Of a stretch of 64,000 nt of DNA, positions 22,691 to 34,400 are shown one piece after another. Source of the stretch: Ancistrus triradiatus (taxonomy: Eukaryota > Chordata > Actinopteri > Siluriformes > Loricariidae); contig JAJAGP010000784.1 in NCBI GenBank assembly GCA_025084515.1, positions 124,001 through 188,000 on the forward strand, read 5' to 3'. Under the pieces are notes generated by a model. That model was not told the DNA's origin. It did not search any database and saw only the letters and a list, made by a program, of their open reading frames with translations. A program made the position numbers and the translations under genes. Every line of letters begins with the position of its first letter. Position 1 is the first letter of the stretch.

Positions 22691-24829
22691 CTTGTTTCTT
22701 TATTAAGAGTGTAATCCGTCCTATTTGAATAAAGTGCGGCACATTTTGAATATCGCTTTACTGAGTACGGGATAATATCTGAATAAATGCCTTTAAATAT
22801 TGCGATACCTAATAAATAGCATGTACCTTATAAAGACTGGTGAGTATAGTTCCTCCTTATAAATGCAAGACAAATTCTGAGTTTGGTTTCCATCCCACAA
22901 TCAAGAGAGCTTTATTTACTCAGCGAGTGCACTGAAAGTCGTGCTACTGGGCGGGGCTGCTCCACGGTACACTTAAACAACACATGGATGCTGTTCTGAT
23001 TTTTATTCAGTTCAAGCTCGCATCCGATCAAAGAACAATCCCTATCAGTTCGAGTACATCATGAACCCATTAGATGAGCAGGATGCAGCATACTCTGTGC
23101 TAGGTGTGGTATTCATTAACTCTAATGCCGAGGAATCAATCAAACGGTGCCCTAAATTTCTTTTGAACACTGTCCTTGCCATGAGCCAAGCAAAACACTG
23201 AAGGACAGGGTCATATTTTTTAAAGGTTTCAACCAGCATACCAGCAGATCTGGGAATGGGATGAAATACAAACAGTGTAATATTGGAATTGAACTCGAGC
23301 GAGTGCCTTAGCCGGTCTATCCGAGCCTTATCGAGGCTGCACAGTGCTTGATACCATCAAGCTCACGCAGGCCCAATTTGATTGTGCCGTAAAGGAATGA
23401 AGATCCCGGACCGGCTCGCGGATCTTCGCAAGCTTAATTTGTGTCATGATTTCTCCGAGAGGTTTCCATACCTTACAGGCAGGTGTGCCTCAGCCATGTT
23501 TTCATTACTCAGTAATTCATAGTCTCCCGGCTGCCTGATTAGCGCAAGAGGCTCGCAGGCTCCGGGTTGCTCTGCCTGCCAAAAGCATCTCCTTCAAGAG
23601 CATTCCACTCAGGAAGCCCCTCACAGTGATATGTTCTTTGAACGTGAATGCTACAACAAGAATGACTGCATTGTGTTAAGCAGATACACTCCTGGGCTTT
23701 GTTGTTTCGCTCACAAACCAAAGCAGGCTTTTTTCCGTCATTGACTCAGCATCCCAAAAACAACGGCATTCGGGTACAGACTGTTTGGCTTTTAGATAAT
23801 CAGTTATTTTTTGAGTATGACAACACTGAAACAGCTTTTCTGCGTTAACAGAATCTCCAGCTCGTTAGACCTGTTCGCTACTGCAATCGGTCCTGGGGTA
23901 TTCCATTACTACTGTTTATGGATGTGGTTTGACCAAGTGTAAAATTACATAGCAGAACGATGCTGTAATAAGTTTTGGTCTCTCTTCCTTGAGTTGTACA
24001 GTTATTAGCATTTCCATATTTAGTCAGTGGCACTGGGTGGCATCACACATTAATACGGATGCCGAAGCATTCTGTTTTTGTTTAGCTGATGTTTTACGTT
24101 TAGCCGTTCGTCCATTTTCATACCTCCTTTATCCAATTCGGCGTTGCACAGAGCTGAACTAGACGGGACGCTAATCCATCTCAAGCACGTACGCCCATGA
24201 TAATATCTTCATTTTGGTTTTAACCATGTGCAAGCTGACATTACCGAGTTCGTCATTTAGAAAAAAACGCCTTAAAAACACAGCGTGCACAAACCAAGCT
24301 AGCATTCTACCTAAAAGTACAAGACTGAATAAAAACGAGTGAACAAACTGCACAGCGAGACAAAATACAGACCAGCCTCACAGTCTACACTGTTAGATTT
24401 AAGGTTTTGAAAAGGCAGATGTTCCTACAACGACAGCAATCTGCAAACTATGTTGGAAATCGGTTGCCGTTAAAGACAGAAAGAACTTGTTTCACCATCT
24501 GCGAACTGACCACCGAATATGAAGATTACTTAAAACCACTTTGGGAGTCCACGACAGGCTTAAACCAGCCAAGGTACCAGCACAAAAACACACTCAGCAA
24601 ACCTTCTGCCAAAAAATAAGTGCAAACAAAACAACAAGATGGCAACACATAACAAATGCTGTAGCCAATTACACTATGAAAGACACAGTCCTCATTCAGT
24701 CGGTTCAGAAAGTCTATTTTACAATCAAGATATTAACTGCCTAAGCGACGTCTAAGTATTGTTATCCCATATAAAATCCCAGAAAATATCAAGATATTTC
24801 TTGGCAATATCACACACCCCTAATGCCCA

Positions 24830-25020
24830 CACATTTACATTTACAGCATTTAGCAGACGCCCTTATCCAGAGCGACTTACAATTGATACAACCTTACAAT
24901 CCAAGCAATTGTGGGTTAAGGGCCTTGCTCAAGGACCCAACAGCTTGGCAGAGGTGGGATTTGAACCCTGGACCTTCTGGTCCATAGTCCAGTACCTTAC
25001 CCACTAGGCTACCACAGTCC
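24830..25020 (-). repeat. Near-complete SINE, same family as 17632
   Basis: Reads on the - strand from the tRNA-like head (GGACTGTGGTAGCCTAGTGG GTAAGG) through the B box and the CCTTGAGCAAGGCC block to GCTCTGGATAAGGGCGTCTG CTAAATGCTGTAAATGTAAA. The CAACAGCTTGGCAGAGG part has lost a few bases compared with the 17632 copy. Confidence 0.88.
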
Positions 25021-28000
25021 ACACGCCTCCAATCACTGTGTTAAGAAGTAAATTTGAGTAAAGAGGCCAAAGTATGTAGACACACCCAGCTAAGAGGGAC
25101 AGGAGAATGGTTTGTCCTGAACTCCTCAGTGACTTTGATCGACAACTTGGATGGCGTTCATATCAAACGTCTCTGAGATTGACTGAGACGAAAACTTTGC
25201 TCTTGTACTGGACAGACAGAACCCGCTTTAAGTGTTGTACGTCCAAAATAAACATGGAATCCGTTAACAGAAAACCAAAGCATTCATTTTCACATAGGTG
25301 ATAAAACAACGCACGTGTTTATTCAGCTTATACAGCAAGCACGAACATCCTGACCGACTGCAGAAATACTGCAGTTACAGTGTGGCGGAGCAGAACTGCA
25401 GAGTGCAGAGTGATGACGGCATGATTTCACACTGTACCAGTCATCTCTAGGTGACATCCCAGCTATGTGGATTACCTGTTTGCTACTGAACACAACCAAA
25501 CAAGTAAAAACATCTGATAAATTACAATACGTATTTGGATGGGGCACATTTTGGTGTGTGGTCGAACAGGAACTGGCCTGCATCAACAAAAACATGGACT
25601 TACTCCATGGCTGGAGGAACAATGTGCTCCTTTGATGGAACATGTTGCCCAAGCAGCTTGAAAGCATTGGATTCGGTGAACAACATATCAAGGCAAATCT
25701 CTGCACGGTGAGATACGCTGGAAGCGTGGTGAGTGTCCGGAAGCTTTTTTCTTGTCAGCTTGGTTGGTGACTAACATCAGTGGTTAGAATTAAACCAAGG
25801 TTCTTGTGTGTATTGTTATATAGCTGACCATTAGCCCTAGTATATTCTGAAATGAACTAGGGCTAATAGGAGGGTGTGACATTGGCAAAAATATCTCTAC
25901 ATTTATAGAGATTTTGTCGATGGCGATAATTAGACAACATTTTGGCAGAGCATATCTCAGGACTAAAAGTATTCAAAAGTTGTTTGATCCAATCTTTCTC
26001 AACCCCCTGAACTGGCACCGTGTCTTTCGCGATGTAGCTGGTGACACCATTTGTTGTCTTGCCATCTGTCGCTTTTCTGTCGTAAGGCACATTATTTTGG
26101 AGAATGATTCCGCTAAGGTTTGCTGAGTGTGTTTTTGTGTTGGAACTTTGGCTGGTTTAAGCCTGTTATGAACAGCTGCCTCCCAAAGATTTTTTTAATT
26201 TTTAATTTTGTTGCCTGGTTAGATTTAACAGTGAAAAAACCCCAGAAAAAAATCAACAAAAAGTGATGACATCCTTTTGCTGCTCACAGAAAAACACAAA
26301 CGCCAATATCGGGTACATCTGATTTGGAAAAAAGAAAGCAGCACAGAGAGCTTCAAAGACTCATACAAGAGCTGTTTTTTTAAGCATGAACACCATCATT
26401 TGATTTAGGAGGGCTATCCAATTACACATCAAGTTTAAGCTTTTACTCAAACATTATTTATTAATAGTTATTAATAATATGACTATTATTTTTATTAGCA
26501 TCATCCTGAACATTTTATAAGTAAATTGGTCCCGAGGAGGAGTTGGAACAACAGAGGGTGAAGAAATGTGAAGACAAAAATGTCATGTTTTTATTCAGTA
26601 TTGTGCCTTGTATGAAAAGGCTGCCAGTGGAGAGGCAGACTGAAAATACAGGAGTTGCTTCATGACTTGCAGGAGCGACTGTGATTGGTCAGTGAGGGTC
26701 TCGAACAGGGCAAATGAAATAAGGTCAATAATAGCGTCATTATATACAAACTCAAATTAATTTACTGTCGTCTGAATGAATTGCATGAAAAAATTGTGTT
26801 TGGTGTGTGATGGATTAAAGGTGTGTTTTTGCGCAAAGTGAAATAATGTCAGCTCTCACATCACTACAATGAAGACAGTATAGACAATAGGCTACATGTC
26901 GCACACCCGCAATGGCTAAGCTGAAAATCCCCCAAAATTCAGAATTTCCCACAGCGACAAGGTACATCCAGCAGCTTAGCCATACCTAAAATCAGCGAAA
27001 AAGAATGTGACCTGGGTTTCGCTGTTCAGTGTCTCAGTGACATTTTCACAATACACACGCTTCCAAGTTTCATAAAAGCTATGGAATATGATGTCAAACC
27101 CATAAAGTGGGCCAAAACCCTTCACTTTAGGCTGAGTGGACTAAAATACAATGACTTACACACCAAACACATTTCTCAACATACACAGTAGTCTATAGAC
27201 TAAACAGTGATGAGTGTTACATGTAGTTCAGAGACATCTGATCAAAACATACACAAACATTTCATTCCAGACATAAATCAAGCTAGCAAAACAGATCCTG
27301 CTTTACCTGACAGAACTTTTTTATTTCAGAGCAAAGAAAAGCTCCTTTCAACGTCTTTTTCGGATACATGCTCTTAAAACCTTTTATCTTCCGAGTATCA
27401 GTCACGGCTTCGGATTAAGCAAAATCGAGTCATGTTATTGAATTTGAAGTGTGGTTAGCTTTGAGATTACACAGAGTTCTTCTTAAATGTAGCTAATATC
27501 GGAGGGTTAGCATGAATCTAAATTGATGGAGGAGCCCGCATGCCCTCATGCTGCAATCATTCATGCATATTTGTCTTTCCTAACAATGGCCCGAGTCCAG
27601 CGTGTTCAGTCAAAAGTCAGTCCTTGAAACCTAAACTGGCGCAAAGGAGGAAAAAAAGAAACAAAAAACAATATCACAGCGTTTGACAGAGTGCGATCCA
27701 GATTCAGGATGAATTCTCCAAGTCTTTGCTTGTGTTTTGGATTCCAGGCGCATTAACTCCTGCCGCTTCGGTGCAAACCTCACTTGCTCATACCAAACGC
27801 TGGAAGCTTTTGGCTCCTGGTGTCACATTTGATTTGGACCCGTCTGATAGCACTGTCTAATGTAATCCCGTCCTCCTAAATCCTAGCACTGTGAAGAAGA
27901 ACGTGGCCTGTTAACACCTGTATCTGGATATTCTACCCTGTCGATGTCTCGCAGTTGACTAATATTCAAAACTGGATATGCGCAAAAGGCTCTCATCTGC

Positions 28001-29779
28001 ACCTCTGAAATATAGCCTCTAAGACTGTCAGGGTATCTAAACAAAAGAGCTCAAATAAAGCCCTGTTGTACATTCCAGAAGGTGGACAAATCTCCTGGGC
28101 TTTTTTTTTTGCCTTTTTTTTTGCTCTGAGATGGATTCTAGCTCCATTTGGGAGTGTTTACCTGTGTCTGTGGTCATCTCTCTAAGGCTGAGGCAGCAGC
28201 GACAGTAAGCAGAGGACCGTTATTAAAGCAGTGTTGTAACACAGCCCAGCGGGCTTTAGACAGATATGAGCCAGCTGTTTCTGCTGCTTCAGGTTTTTCA
28301 GCCCGCTCAGGGCCTAATGGATGCTTTTGACCACGTTTGCCACTCGTGTCTTCTGCTCGTTTCAGACTCTCTTTCGTGAACTGGCTTTATTCACCATCTC
28401 GATTTCATTAGGTATCTCCACTTTTACTCTCTGTCCCCTTTCCCCCCGTCTCTTTCTTTCTCCCCAGTCCTGCTGGCTCCACTCAGGACTCGGCAGGCTA
28501 CAGTTCCTCCCCGGGCCGTCTGTGTGTGTGAGATGCTGTCTATCTGATTCCTTCTGAGATATAGCCAAGAGCATGTCAAGCTCCACTCCTCCACTCCTGA
28601 ACTTTTTCAGCTCTGTCGTCACACTGTCTAAACCAGTTGTGACAGACCGCGCCGTCCCAAACATGGATGGTGCTCGCTCATGACATGGTGTCTGGTCACG
28701 GTATTAAACACACATATCATGTGATGGTTTGAGTATGATCACGTTCTCTGTCAGTTCTGTATAGAATTGGTTTTCCACAGATCAATCGGATGACTTTTCC
28801 TTCAGTTTTTACAGTGCACTGAAACTAAATTAAGGCAGGAATTCCCTTTAAACACAAAGGACACAAAGGACAACGGAGCTCAAAGAAACAAAAATTTGGA
28901 TTATATGATGGTGTTTACTATTTAGGCTAATGTTTTAATAAACGTCTCTTCTGGAAGAGCTGGTATCTTCAAAAATGGTAACAGTACTTATGAATTCAAC
29001 ATTTCTGAGAATCACATTCCTCAACCTGCAGAATCCTAGCCGTAATGACATATAACCAAAGCTATGCTACAAAACATGTATGGGTCTGGTTGACCGAACG
29101 CCATATGACTGTATACACCCCAGCGCCATGATTCATGTGTCTTAAGTGTCACATTAAACTGCTGCTCAGAGTTTACTCAGATGAAACATATCTCCCCCCC
29201 ACCCCCAACCCCCACCCCCCGAGACGCGAGGCCCAATTAAAGAGAGAGATTAGGACAGGACTCCATGACCCTCTGAGGAATTTCACAAGGATGCTCCCTG
29301 TGTCCGTTGTCAGTCCAGGCTGCTGCCACAACCTCTCTCTTTAAGCACTTTCACCTGCTAATTAAGCCTTCCAAACTCCAGTCAAGGAGAACTGTGTGCG
29401 GCCAGGCGCTCCCCCCCGCCCGAAAACAGCCCCGCTCGCAACTCAAGATGTCCTAATGTAAATATTTGACTGTACTTGTATATTGGAGCGTGGAGCATTA
29501 CGCGTGGCGAAGGGAGTGGACGGATTGTTTGGGTGCCATTAGCGAGTTTAAGCCCTTGGACACATCTAATATCTGAAGTGCTTTAAAATGTTGGGCCAAG
29601 TCCCGAAAATGGCTGAAAAAGTGTGTTCTCTGTCTGAAGAGTGGAACTTTGCAAGTATGATTTCATATTTCCATCAGGATCCACTACGAAGAAACAAAGT
29701 AGTATGTGAGTGTAAATAATCAGGGACGGAACTAAGAGATTCAGATGCGGGACATACAATGACGATACTGATGAATTAT

Positions 29780-29789
29780 CTATTTTTAG
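29780..29789 (+). promoter_or_regulatory. Perfect MEF2-consensus site upstream of myocd
   Basis: CTATTTTTAG fits YTA(A/T)4TAR at every position and lies about 1.6 kb before the start codon. MEF2 is known to drive mammalian Myocd through an upstream enhancer, so the position is suggestive. A ten-base match can also occur by chance in 30 kb of AT-rich DNA. Confidence 0.3.
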
Positions 29790-30235
29790 CCCAATTAATG
29801 TTTGACAATTGACTCCACTTTTTTTGTAGTATAGTGTTGTAGCTCAAAGAGCTGCTTCTACGACAAGACAACGATCATGTTTACATTCACTTGCAATAGA
29901 AAGCAATGGCTACTTAGGACAGACTCAAGTTTACATCGATACTCATGGATATTTTGAAACTAGTCACACATTCTCAGATCAGGCCAATTTAGCATAATCA
30001 TTTAACCTAATACATGTTGGAGGAAATTTGAGCACCCAGAGTAAACCCACACAGACCTGGGGAGGATATTCTGGAGTCCACTGTCGGGATCAAACAAGGG
30101 AGGCTGGAGCTCTTAGGTCACCGTGCCGCTTGGTTTATTTTCTATAAAGTCGTTTACAAATATTGGTATTTGCAGCTTGCAGGTTTTTGGGGATTGTTTC
30201 TAAAGTTTAGCTGCTTATTTGGGCATGCTTGTCAA

Positions 30236-30246
30236 TTCTCTCTCTC

Positions 30247-30277
<31 letters not shown>

Positions 30278-30278
30278 C
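30236..30278. repeat. (CT)n microsatellite
   Basis: About 21 CT units with one CCC interruption. Confidence 0.97.
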
Positions 30279-31366
30279 ATATTCCCTGAAACTGGTTTGG
30301 TTCAAACTCTTAAAAGGAAGATATATATTATTATTGTAGTAGGGCACCTGTTTATGACTTTTTTTTTTAGCCAATGAGCTTGTTTCCATAGTCCTTGTTG
30401 CTTGTTCCCTCGCGGGATCTGGCAACCCTGGAATTAAATGCAGCCCCACTAAATTAGTTGTCCCAAACTGTGCAGCAATATAGAGAAAGCTGTAAGAAGG
30501 GCAGCATTATACACTATTAGAAACCATATACAGTGGATTCGTCTTTACATAATCCATGGCAGGCGTGTTGAAATTTACATCCCATCCTTCTGTGAGATCA
30601 TTGGCTGGTTGCAAAGCATGCGGCTGGATACAGAAGGGTGCAGAGTGCTACAAACATCCCCCCCACACACACCCCCACCCGATAGATAATCCCCCTGCAT
30701 TTGTTGTGTCAGATTGTGGGAGTCGGAGGAAAGGCTGTCAGCATTAAGTGGATATTCCTGATCTTTAGATAAGATTATATAGACACAAACTTAGCGCTAT
30801 GCCCCAAGTTCTCTTCTCCCTGATGACGAAACAGTGGCCACACTTAAAATGAGAAATTGTTCATACCAGAAGGATGGCATGCACCCCTTGTATTTATTCC
30901 AGATGGAAATCTGAGAAGGAATGTTGCCTTGTGGAAGGGGAGGGTCTTGGACACCTGCTGATCATCGGGTGCATGTGTTTGAACGTGTGGTGGGCTGACA
31001 TGCTAGCGAACAGCAGGGGCAGCCCTGTCCTGTGCTGACTGAGTGTACACTAGCAAGTCGGAGGAGGGCTCAGTGCTCTCCTCCAGTTTAAGACCCTCCC
31101 AGCAGCACAGCCCTATCAGTTTCTCTCTCATGGAGCGGAGCCCCCACTGCTACATGGGACCAAAGCTTCTCTGAGGAGTCAAGCAGGCTGAGGGACACTT
31201 CGGCGTATAGATGTGCAGCGGGGATAAGTCGGCCACTTACATGCTCGCTCTCTCGGGGCTGCTTGATCAGTGACTTTCGCCCTTAACAGACCGGACAGAA
31301 GTCAGAGGACTTTAAAAAGCCATCACTCCATTAATGCACTGACACTGGAACCTTACCGTGACCAGA

Positions 31367-31421
31367 ATGACCCTGCTGGGCTCTGAACACTCTGTACTGA
31401 TTCGCAGCAAGTTTAGATCAG
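31367..31421 (+). CDS. myocd: myocd coding exon 1
   Basis: ATG in the context CCAGAATGA; encodes MTLLGSEHSVLIRSKFRS and ends one base into the next codon before GTAAG. This peptide is the conserved start of the long myocardin form and fixes the start codon. Confidence 0.93.
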
Positions 31422-34400
31422 GTAAGATTCTTCACCAGTGAGTTCTGGCGTGACAGTGGAATGGTCCAATATGCATGTATTTATGTGTTAAATGCATCTT
31501 TCTGTAAAGTTTGTATGGTAAAGCTGATGCTATTACAATAGATGTGATGGTGGCCTTGATCTCGTTTGCTATAAGCCACTGCTCTTGTTTGTGAATAGTT
31601 TAAAGCAAGCAGCTCGTTCTAGGAGCCTGAGCTGATGTCAGACAAGGGCCAAAGGTTATCAGATGAGACAACCGGCATGACCTTAAGAACCTCAAGAACT
31701 AGCTGGAGAACTAGGTTTAACTAACTAGAATAACCTCTTAAAACTGTAGCTCAAGTTTCATGTCACTTTCAAATATTTTTTCTGCTCTTTACCTGACTTG
31801 TCATCCATCTCTTCTTCGTTCTTCCGCTGAAAAGTCTTGTAGCGCTTCACATCCACACACACTTCTCTGAGATGAGTACTGAAGGAGATTTATTCTGAAC
31901 AATACTGCCACCTACTTGATGGAAATGTTACTGTTCTAGATTTCCCTGTTGGTTTCTTTCCCCGGCATTCAACATTACAGGCAAAATTGAGTGTTTCCCT
32001 CCTGTCATTAGAAGTCTGATATGGAGAAAACTGCCCCCCTGAGCCCAGAGGAAGAGAAGGCATAATTCCTCTGGTCCACAGGGCAGCCGCAACCAGGACA
32101 GCATTGAAAATGGTTTCTTGTTTTGACCTCTCTATATCAGCTCTACCTCATACGTGGGACTGTTTACACAGAAATCTACACATTTAGGTTCGGGGTGGTC
32201 ATTGGCTGGGACCATTTGCCCCCGTGTGAATGTGTGTGCGTGAGAGAAAGCAGGGCAGATAGAGATCTGCCAGTCTGTCCCTTGTGGAAAAGTCAAGGAG
32301 AGGCTTCATTATGGGCTGTAGGGGATGGGCGGCCCACTCCCACCACTACATTACCAAATTATATAACTGTGGTCCTGCTATACCAGCTCATCAGATGGTT
32401 AAAGGTGCATATCACAGTATTGTTGTCCAGGGGAATTGTCATGTCTCTGCAGCTTGACTACTAATAGGGATGTCAAAATATTGATTCTGTGGTCAGCTTA
32501 AGAGATTTTTGGGTGCTGAATCCTGTCATAACCCATCTGGAGCTTCTTGCCAGAGGCAAGTTTTCATTGAAGATCTCCTGGTGCTTCATCCTAACAAGGT
32601 TCCCAGGGCATATGATGTAGAAATAACTCAATATCACCATAGACGCAGCGGGGACTGGCTATTATCTGTAGAACCCTGTAACCACAAACACAATTTGAAT
32701 TTTTGAAACCCAGAAGTTCCCAGTGGTTATGTTTGTGGTATGATGATGGAAATGCTTTATTTTGCAACACTTTCCAGTTTGTCTGATCCTACGTCGATGA
32801 AGGACTAAAGGAATTTGCTCTCATGGTTGTACTCCAGTAATATAGGTATTCGCAATAAACATGACCACAGGTGGACCTAAAAATATCAAAGGGAACACAC
32901 TTCCTATCAAAACTGATGCAATGATTGGCAATGATGCCTATCATTCTGTTTCTGACTTTCCTGCTTGGACTTTAAACTGATTTCCAAAAAACTATAACGA
33001 CTCCACAAAGATATTTATACTGGGTTGGCTTCCTAATGAACTCAACATCCTTGGAATTTGAGCTCAAACTCGTCAGTCTCACCAAAGTCTAACCACATTT
33101 TGGTCTGCTTCAAGTTCTAAATGAGGGCTGCTGATGCTAATGACTTGGCTCAGGTGTGTGAGGAGCCAAAAACAAAAACAAACCTCTTGGTCAAAGGAAT
33201 CCAAGGACTGGACTGAGACGTCCTGCATCTGTTCGTTGTGTGTTTGGTCTCAAATTACTGATGTATGAAGAAGTCAGCGTTTATTTGTTGAGTTATCGTT
33301 ATCCCCCCCACCTTGGTTCTCGCCTTGCCCGGCACGTCATATAAATACCACGACTTGTCAGACAACATGTTGAGTATATTCTACAAAATACTGCTAGTCA
33401 ACACGGATGACGGTGACATCCCGGGGTTTAAAAGGAAAGCAGAACAGCTGTACTTGCCCACAGCCAAGAGAACGTTTGCTAGTGTCATAAATAGCACGGC
33501 TGTGATAAGTCACGATCTTATGGACAGACGTCTTTCATATCCATCTGCGTCACATCAACTTCACTGCCTGATTGCTGCGCCTTGAAATGGCATCACATCA
33601 AAGGCCTCTGAATTTGTTTGTCCTGGCTCTCGTGCTCTGATGAAGACCATGATGTTCCGTCGCTGGAAAATGGATTTCATATTAAATGTTTGACATGTCA
33701 AAGATTTAGTCCCAACTACATGGCACTGAAAGTTCCTGGGGCACAAGGGTGCAAACTGTCAGGGTAGGAATAAGCTGGATTTTTTTTTCCACTAATGCCC
33801 CAAAGACAACTGGTGCAGCTATTTTAGGCCATTAAGTCAGCTCATATGGTTCTTATTGCAAAGAGGGTTATTCGATCCCGTGTCTGTGAAGCTGTAATTC
33901 TTCTTATAGAGGGTAATTATTTAGGGCAATCAAGGGGTTTGGCACTCTTCATTGCCCTCCCACAAGCACAGCCAAATGGCGATTAAGCTGCCAGGAAGCA
34001 ATTTCAGACTCACAATTAAAGCTGTTTTAATGTTGGGTTTTATTAATTCACCTGTTGCTCTGTCTGGTATATTTGTTTCGGGGCAAAAGAGCCGCTTCAT
34101 TAGACCTGGTAGGTTTCGTTTTCTTCCTTTTCTCGAAAAAGATGGTTGTCAACTGTTTCCAAACAAACCTATGATATGTGGCGAAAACTGCCAGGGATGT
34201 TTGTGTCAGCACAAAACCATCCACCTAATAGTCTGGGACTGTGGTAGCCTAGGGCTTAAGATACTGCACTATTGACCAGAAGGTCCAGGGTTCAAATCCC
34301 ACTTCTGCCAACTGCCAATGTTGGGTCCTTGATTAAGACCCTTAACCCCCACTAAAAGTCAAAGACATTCATTTCTATAGTGCTTTTTACAATAGAACAT

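Larger units (their letters stand above)
19527..28900. other. Intergenic, no gene recognised
   Basis: No coding exon recognised. Contains a palindromic element (20490-20700), the second copy of a dispersed repeat (22270-22690) and a SINE (24830-25020). A transposon-end-like phrase GGCCAAAGTATGTAGACACACC lies at 25062-25085. The 28420-28520 part is CT-rich. Confidence 0.4.
28901..31366 (+). promoter_or_regulatory. Probable myocd 5' flank, including any 5'UTR
   Basis: The 2.5 kb before the myocd ATG holds no other gene. It contains a C-rich tract (29195-29220), a (CT)n microsatellite (30236-30278) and a perfect MEF2-consensus decamer CTATTTTTAG at 29780-29789. I cannot place the transcription start. 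No convincing TATA box is positioned near 31367, and any 5'UTR exon cannot be told apart by eye. Confidence 0.35.
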
